Positions 61,799 through 64,000 of a stretch of DNA of 64,000 bases are shown here, piece after piece. The translations under genes and the position numbers were made by a program. The DNA comes from Fusibacter_A sp965140735 (GTDB lineage Bacteria > Bacillota > Clostridia > Peptostreptococcales > Acidaminobacteraceae), in the NCBI GenBank assembly GCA_965140735.1, contig OZ223306.1, positions 4,402,001-4,466,000 on the forward strand, read 5' to 3'. A model generated the notes under the pieces. That model saw only the letters and a program-made list of their open reading frames with translations. It had not been told where the DNA came from and did no database searches. Numbering within the stretch: position 1 is the stretch's first letter; each line of letters opens with the position of its first letter.

Positions 61799-62812
61799 TT
61801 AGTATTTTATGTCTTTTAGAGTCACTCTAGATTTGAATACTTTAAAGGTCCAAAGTTGATAGAGTAGAACAATAGGCAGTAAGGTGACTGTGATAATCGT
61901 CATCGTTTTAAGCGTGTAATCACTAGATGCCGCATCAGCAATACTGAGACTTAGATTTGGGTCTAGACTTGAAATCATCACATTTGGAAAAAGACCTGTA
62001 AAAAGGGATGCCATGCCAAATACAACAACCAAAAGGTTAAGTGCTAGCGCAAATTTATATTGACCTTTCGTAAACAGTAGGTAAGAGGCCACTGCTGAAA
62101 GCAACGCTAAAACAAATAACAGTGGTGAGATCACGCCATGTACGCCCAACGTAATCCATGCCATCAGGGCAAGTAATACAGCTGTACCAAGTGTAACGAT
62201 GCCGAGCTTTTGCCCAAGCTTGATACTGCGTTCTTCAACTTTGCCACTTGATTTAAGTGTAAGGTAAACTGCACCGTGATAGAGCATAAAAGCACATCCA
62301 GCCACACCAGCGCTAAGTGTAAACGGTGTTAAAAGATCAAAAAAACCACCGACGTATTCAAGACGACCATCTAACATGGCAAGTGGTGTGCCACCGATTA
62401 AATTTGCGAAAGCAACGGGGAAAAGGATTGCTGCGAGAATGCTGGAAACGCTAAGTGCTGTGTCCCAGTGTTCTCTCCAAATCCGGTAAGCATCTTTGTT
62501 CCTAAATTCAAAAGTAACCCCCCGAACGATAAGCGCTGCAAGTACGAGAAAAAGAGCTAAGTAAAAACCGCTAAACATCGTTGCATACCAATAAGGAAAT
62601 GCAGCGAACATGGCACCACCACCAGTAAGTAGCCAAACTTCGTTGCCATCCCAAACAGGACCAATCGTACCAATGGCGATCTGTCTTTCAGCATCATTTT
62701 TTGCTACAAAAGGCACGAGTGCACCTACGCCAAAATCAAATCCTTCCAAAAATATAAAGCCAGTGAATAAGACCCCTATGAGTGTAAACCATAATGTTGA
62801 TAAACTTACCAT
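61799..62812 (-). CDS. cydB: Cytochrome bd quinol oxidase subunit II
   Basis: 337 aa, eight or nine helices. Opens with LWFTLIGVLFTGFIFLEGFD and has GPVWDGNEVWLLTGGGAMFA, the most conserved CydB segment. With CydA it oxidises quinol and reduces oxygen to water at high affinity without pumping protons. Its start overlaps the end of cydA by 7 bases. Confidence 0.96.
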   Translation of the reverse strand: MVSLSTLWFTLIGVLFTGFIFLEGFDFGVGALVPFVAKNDAERQIAIGTIGPVWDGNEVWLLTGGGAMFAAFPYWYATMFSGFYLALFLVLAALIVRGVTFEFRNKDAYRIWREHWDTALSVSSILAAILFPVAFANLIGGTPLAMLDGRLEYVGGFFDLLTPFTLSAGVAGCAFMLYHGAVYLTLKSSGKVEERSIKLGQKLGIVTLGTAVLLALMAWITLGVHGVISPLLFVLALLSAVASYLLFTKGQYKFALALNLLVVVFGMASLFTGLFPNVMISSLDPNLSLSIADAASSDYTLKTMTIITVTLLPIVLLYQLWTFKVFKSRVTLKDIKY

Positions 62813-63999
62813 GTTGTAATCACCTCATCTTCTTCTTGAATGATTTGTTCCACATTTTTAATGCCTTTTTTGATGAAATTAGCCATCAGTGAAACGTCTA
62901 TAACGGCGAGAACCCCATATAATACCACAAACCCAATTAAGCTGACTAAAACGGTTGTAGCGCTGGCTGAGGTCGCTGTGCTAATACCATCTTGAAGTTT
63001 TAAGACGCCTTGTACAAGCCAAGGCGTACGCCCCACTTCAGCGAATATCCACCCTGCGGTATTACAGAGGTAGGGCAGAGGTAACATTAAGACTAGAAGG
63101 ACATAATACCATTTGTGTTGTTGTAATTTTTTAGAAAAGATAATCGAAAAGATCATAACAAGTAACATCAGAGTACCTGCATAAACCATGGCTCTAAAGC
63201 TATAAAACATCAGTGCAACAGGTGGCGTATAGTCACCAGGACCGTATTCAGCTTCATACTGTGTTTGTAAGTCATTTATACCTTGAACAGTTGCATTGGG
63301 ATCATTGGTTGCCAAGATACTTAAAGCGTATGGAATTTCTAATGAGATACCGTTCATACCACGCTTTTCATCTATAACGGCGAATATGGAGAAAGGTGCT
63401 TGAGCTGTGGTGTCCCAAAGGGCTTCTGCAGTTGCCAGTTTCATAGGTTGATGTTTTGTGATGTATTTGCCTTGTGCATCACCGGCACCCACAGATAAGA
63501 TCAGAGCAATAGCCCCTATAATAGACATCGGTTTAATGAGTTTTTTAAAGATGTCATTTTTGTGATTCATCAGTAGATTGAGTGCACTTATGGATAAGAC
63601 AAAGATTGAACCTGTTGCAAGGCCAGATGCTAAGACGTGTGGAAATTGTCTTAGGACATGAGGGTTAGTGATGAGTGCAAAAAAGTCAGTCATCTCTGCA
63701 CGAGGCCCAAAAGCAGTTTCGACGATTTTAAATGCAGTTGGTGACTGCATAAATGAGTTTGCAATCAAAATCCATAGAGCGGACAAAGAAGAGGCAAACG
63801 CCACAATCCAAATGGTGGCCAAATGAATTTTCGGTGAGAGTTTATCTCGCCCAAATATCCAGAGTCCAAGAAATGTGGATTCAAGGAAAAAAGCTGCAAG
63901 CGCTTCTATGGCAAGTGGTGCACCGAAAATATCACCGACAAACCGAGAATAGTTTGACCAATTCATACCGAATTGAAATTCTTGAACGATACCAGTGAC
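62806..63999 (-). CDS. cydA: Cytochrome bd quinol oxidase subunit I, 5' end outside the window
   Basis: The frame runs off the right edge; the visible N-terminal part reads VTGIVQEFQFGMNWSNYSRF, the usual CydA sequence around heme b595/d helices, so the true start lies upstream. ATG 63966 is internal. Heme-ligand region and the downstream motif GWIFAEVGRTPWLVQG are present; GRTPW replaces the usual GRQPW. The Q-loop is short, as in Firmicute enzymes. First gene seen of a cydABDC operon. Confidence 0.95.
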   Translation of the reverse strand, partial: VTGIVQEFQFGMNWSNYSRFVGDIFGAPLAIEALAAFFLESTFLGLWIFGRDKLSPKIHLATIWIVAFASSLSALWILIANSFMQSPTAFKIVETAFGPRAEMTDFFALITNPHVLRQFPHVLASGLATGSIFVLSISALNLLMNHKNDIFKKLIKPMSIIGAIALILSVGAGDAQGKYITKHQPMKLATAEALWDTTAQAPFSIFAVIDEKRGMNGISLEIPYALSILATNDPNATVQGINDLQTQYEAEYGPGDYTPPVALMFYSFRAMVYAGTLMLLVMIFSIIFSKKLQQHKWYYVLLVLMLPLPYLCNTAGWIFAEVGRTPWLVQGVLKLQDGISTATSASATTVLVSLIGFVVLYGVLAVIDVSLMANFIKKGIKNVEQIIQEEDEVITTW

Positions 64000-64000
64000 A

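Overview
The window is low-GC DNA with Firmicute (Clostridia-like) gene content. The signs are strong AGGAGG-type ribosome sites, a T-box riboswitch, a LicT/BglG antitermination system with RAT sites, PTS sugar uptake, a PerR-like box and cydABCD. The genus cannot be fixed from sequence alone.

Layout. 1-10,000: ribosomal protein L25 (cut by the window edge), a 2-Cys peroxiredoxin behind a PerR-like palindrome, two nucleotide-housekeeping hydrolases, a secreted protein, a minus-strand cluster with an orphan DUF1887 (CARF + PD-(D/E)XK) nuclease and two small membrane proteins, an anchored DNA/RNA nuclease with EF-hand-like motifs, tRNA-Thr(GGU), a lipoprotein and a YitT protein. 10,100-24,100: a UbiA/MenA prenyltransferase, an MsmX/UgpC-type ATPase, an M20 amidohydrolase with two membrane proteins and a divergent regulator, an aromatic operon (chorismate mutase-shikimate kinase fusion, then aroD) behind a Tyr/Phe/Trp-rich leader peptide and attenuator, a PucR-type regulator, a GH1 glucosidase, and ilvN-ilvB behind a T-box. 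24,300-31,200: two tandem enolase-superfamily racemases and a complete bgl operon (antiterminator, PTS IIBCA, 6-phospho-beta-glucosidase) with two RAT/terminator switches. 31,200-36,100: decayed genes, an acetyltransferase-diguanylate cyclase pair, and an HNH endonuclease resembling phosphorothioate-DNA restriction enzymes.

36,140-50,100 is the most unusual part: an array that looks like integron gene cassettes without an integrase (CALIN-like). All cassette ORFs read in the + direction. They are separated by long palindromic sites that begin with RYYYAAC-like and end with GTTRRRY-like boxes. The box at the start of a cassette is complementary to the box at that same cassette's 3' end, including shared deviations from consensus, as expected if each cassette once existed as a circle. 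Cassette products look defence-like: a membrane-anchored PD-(D/E)XK protein, a second PD-(D/E)XK protein, a TIR/SEFIR protein and a HEPN (RX4H) protein. The array has been invaded by an IS91-like unit, two near-identical group II introns, an IS110 element and an IS110 remnant, nearly all carrying inactivating mutations. A truncated dGTPase gene lies at its right end.

51,100-64,000: a MazG-type pyrophosphohydrolase, TspO, a Cache-GGDEF cyclase, a metallo-beta-lactamase/cNMP-binding protein, DUF4491 and DUF1292 proteins, a lipoprotein, and the cytochrome bd operon cydABDC on the minus strand. cydA runs off the right edge.
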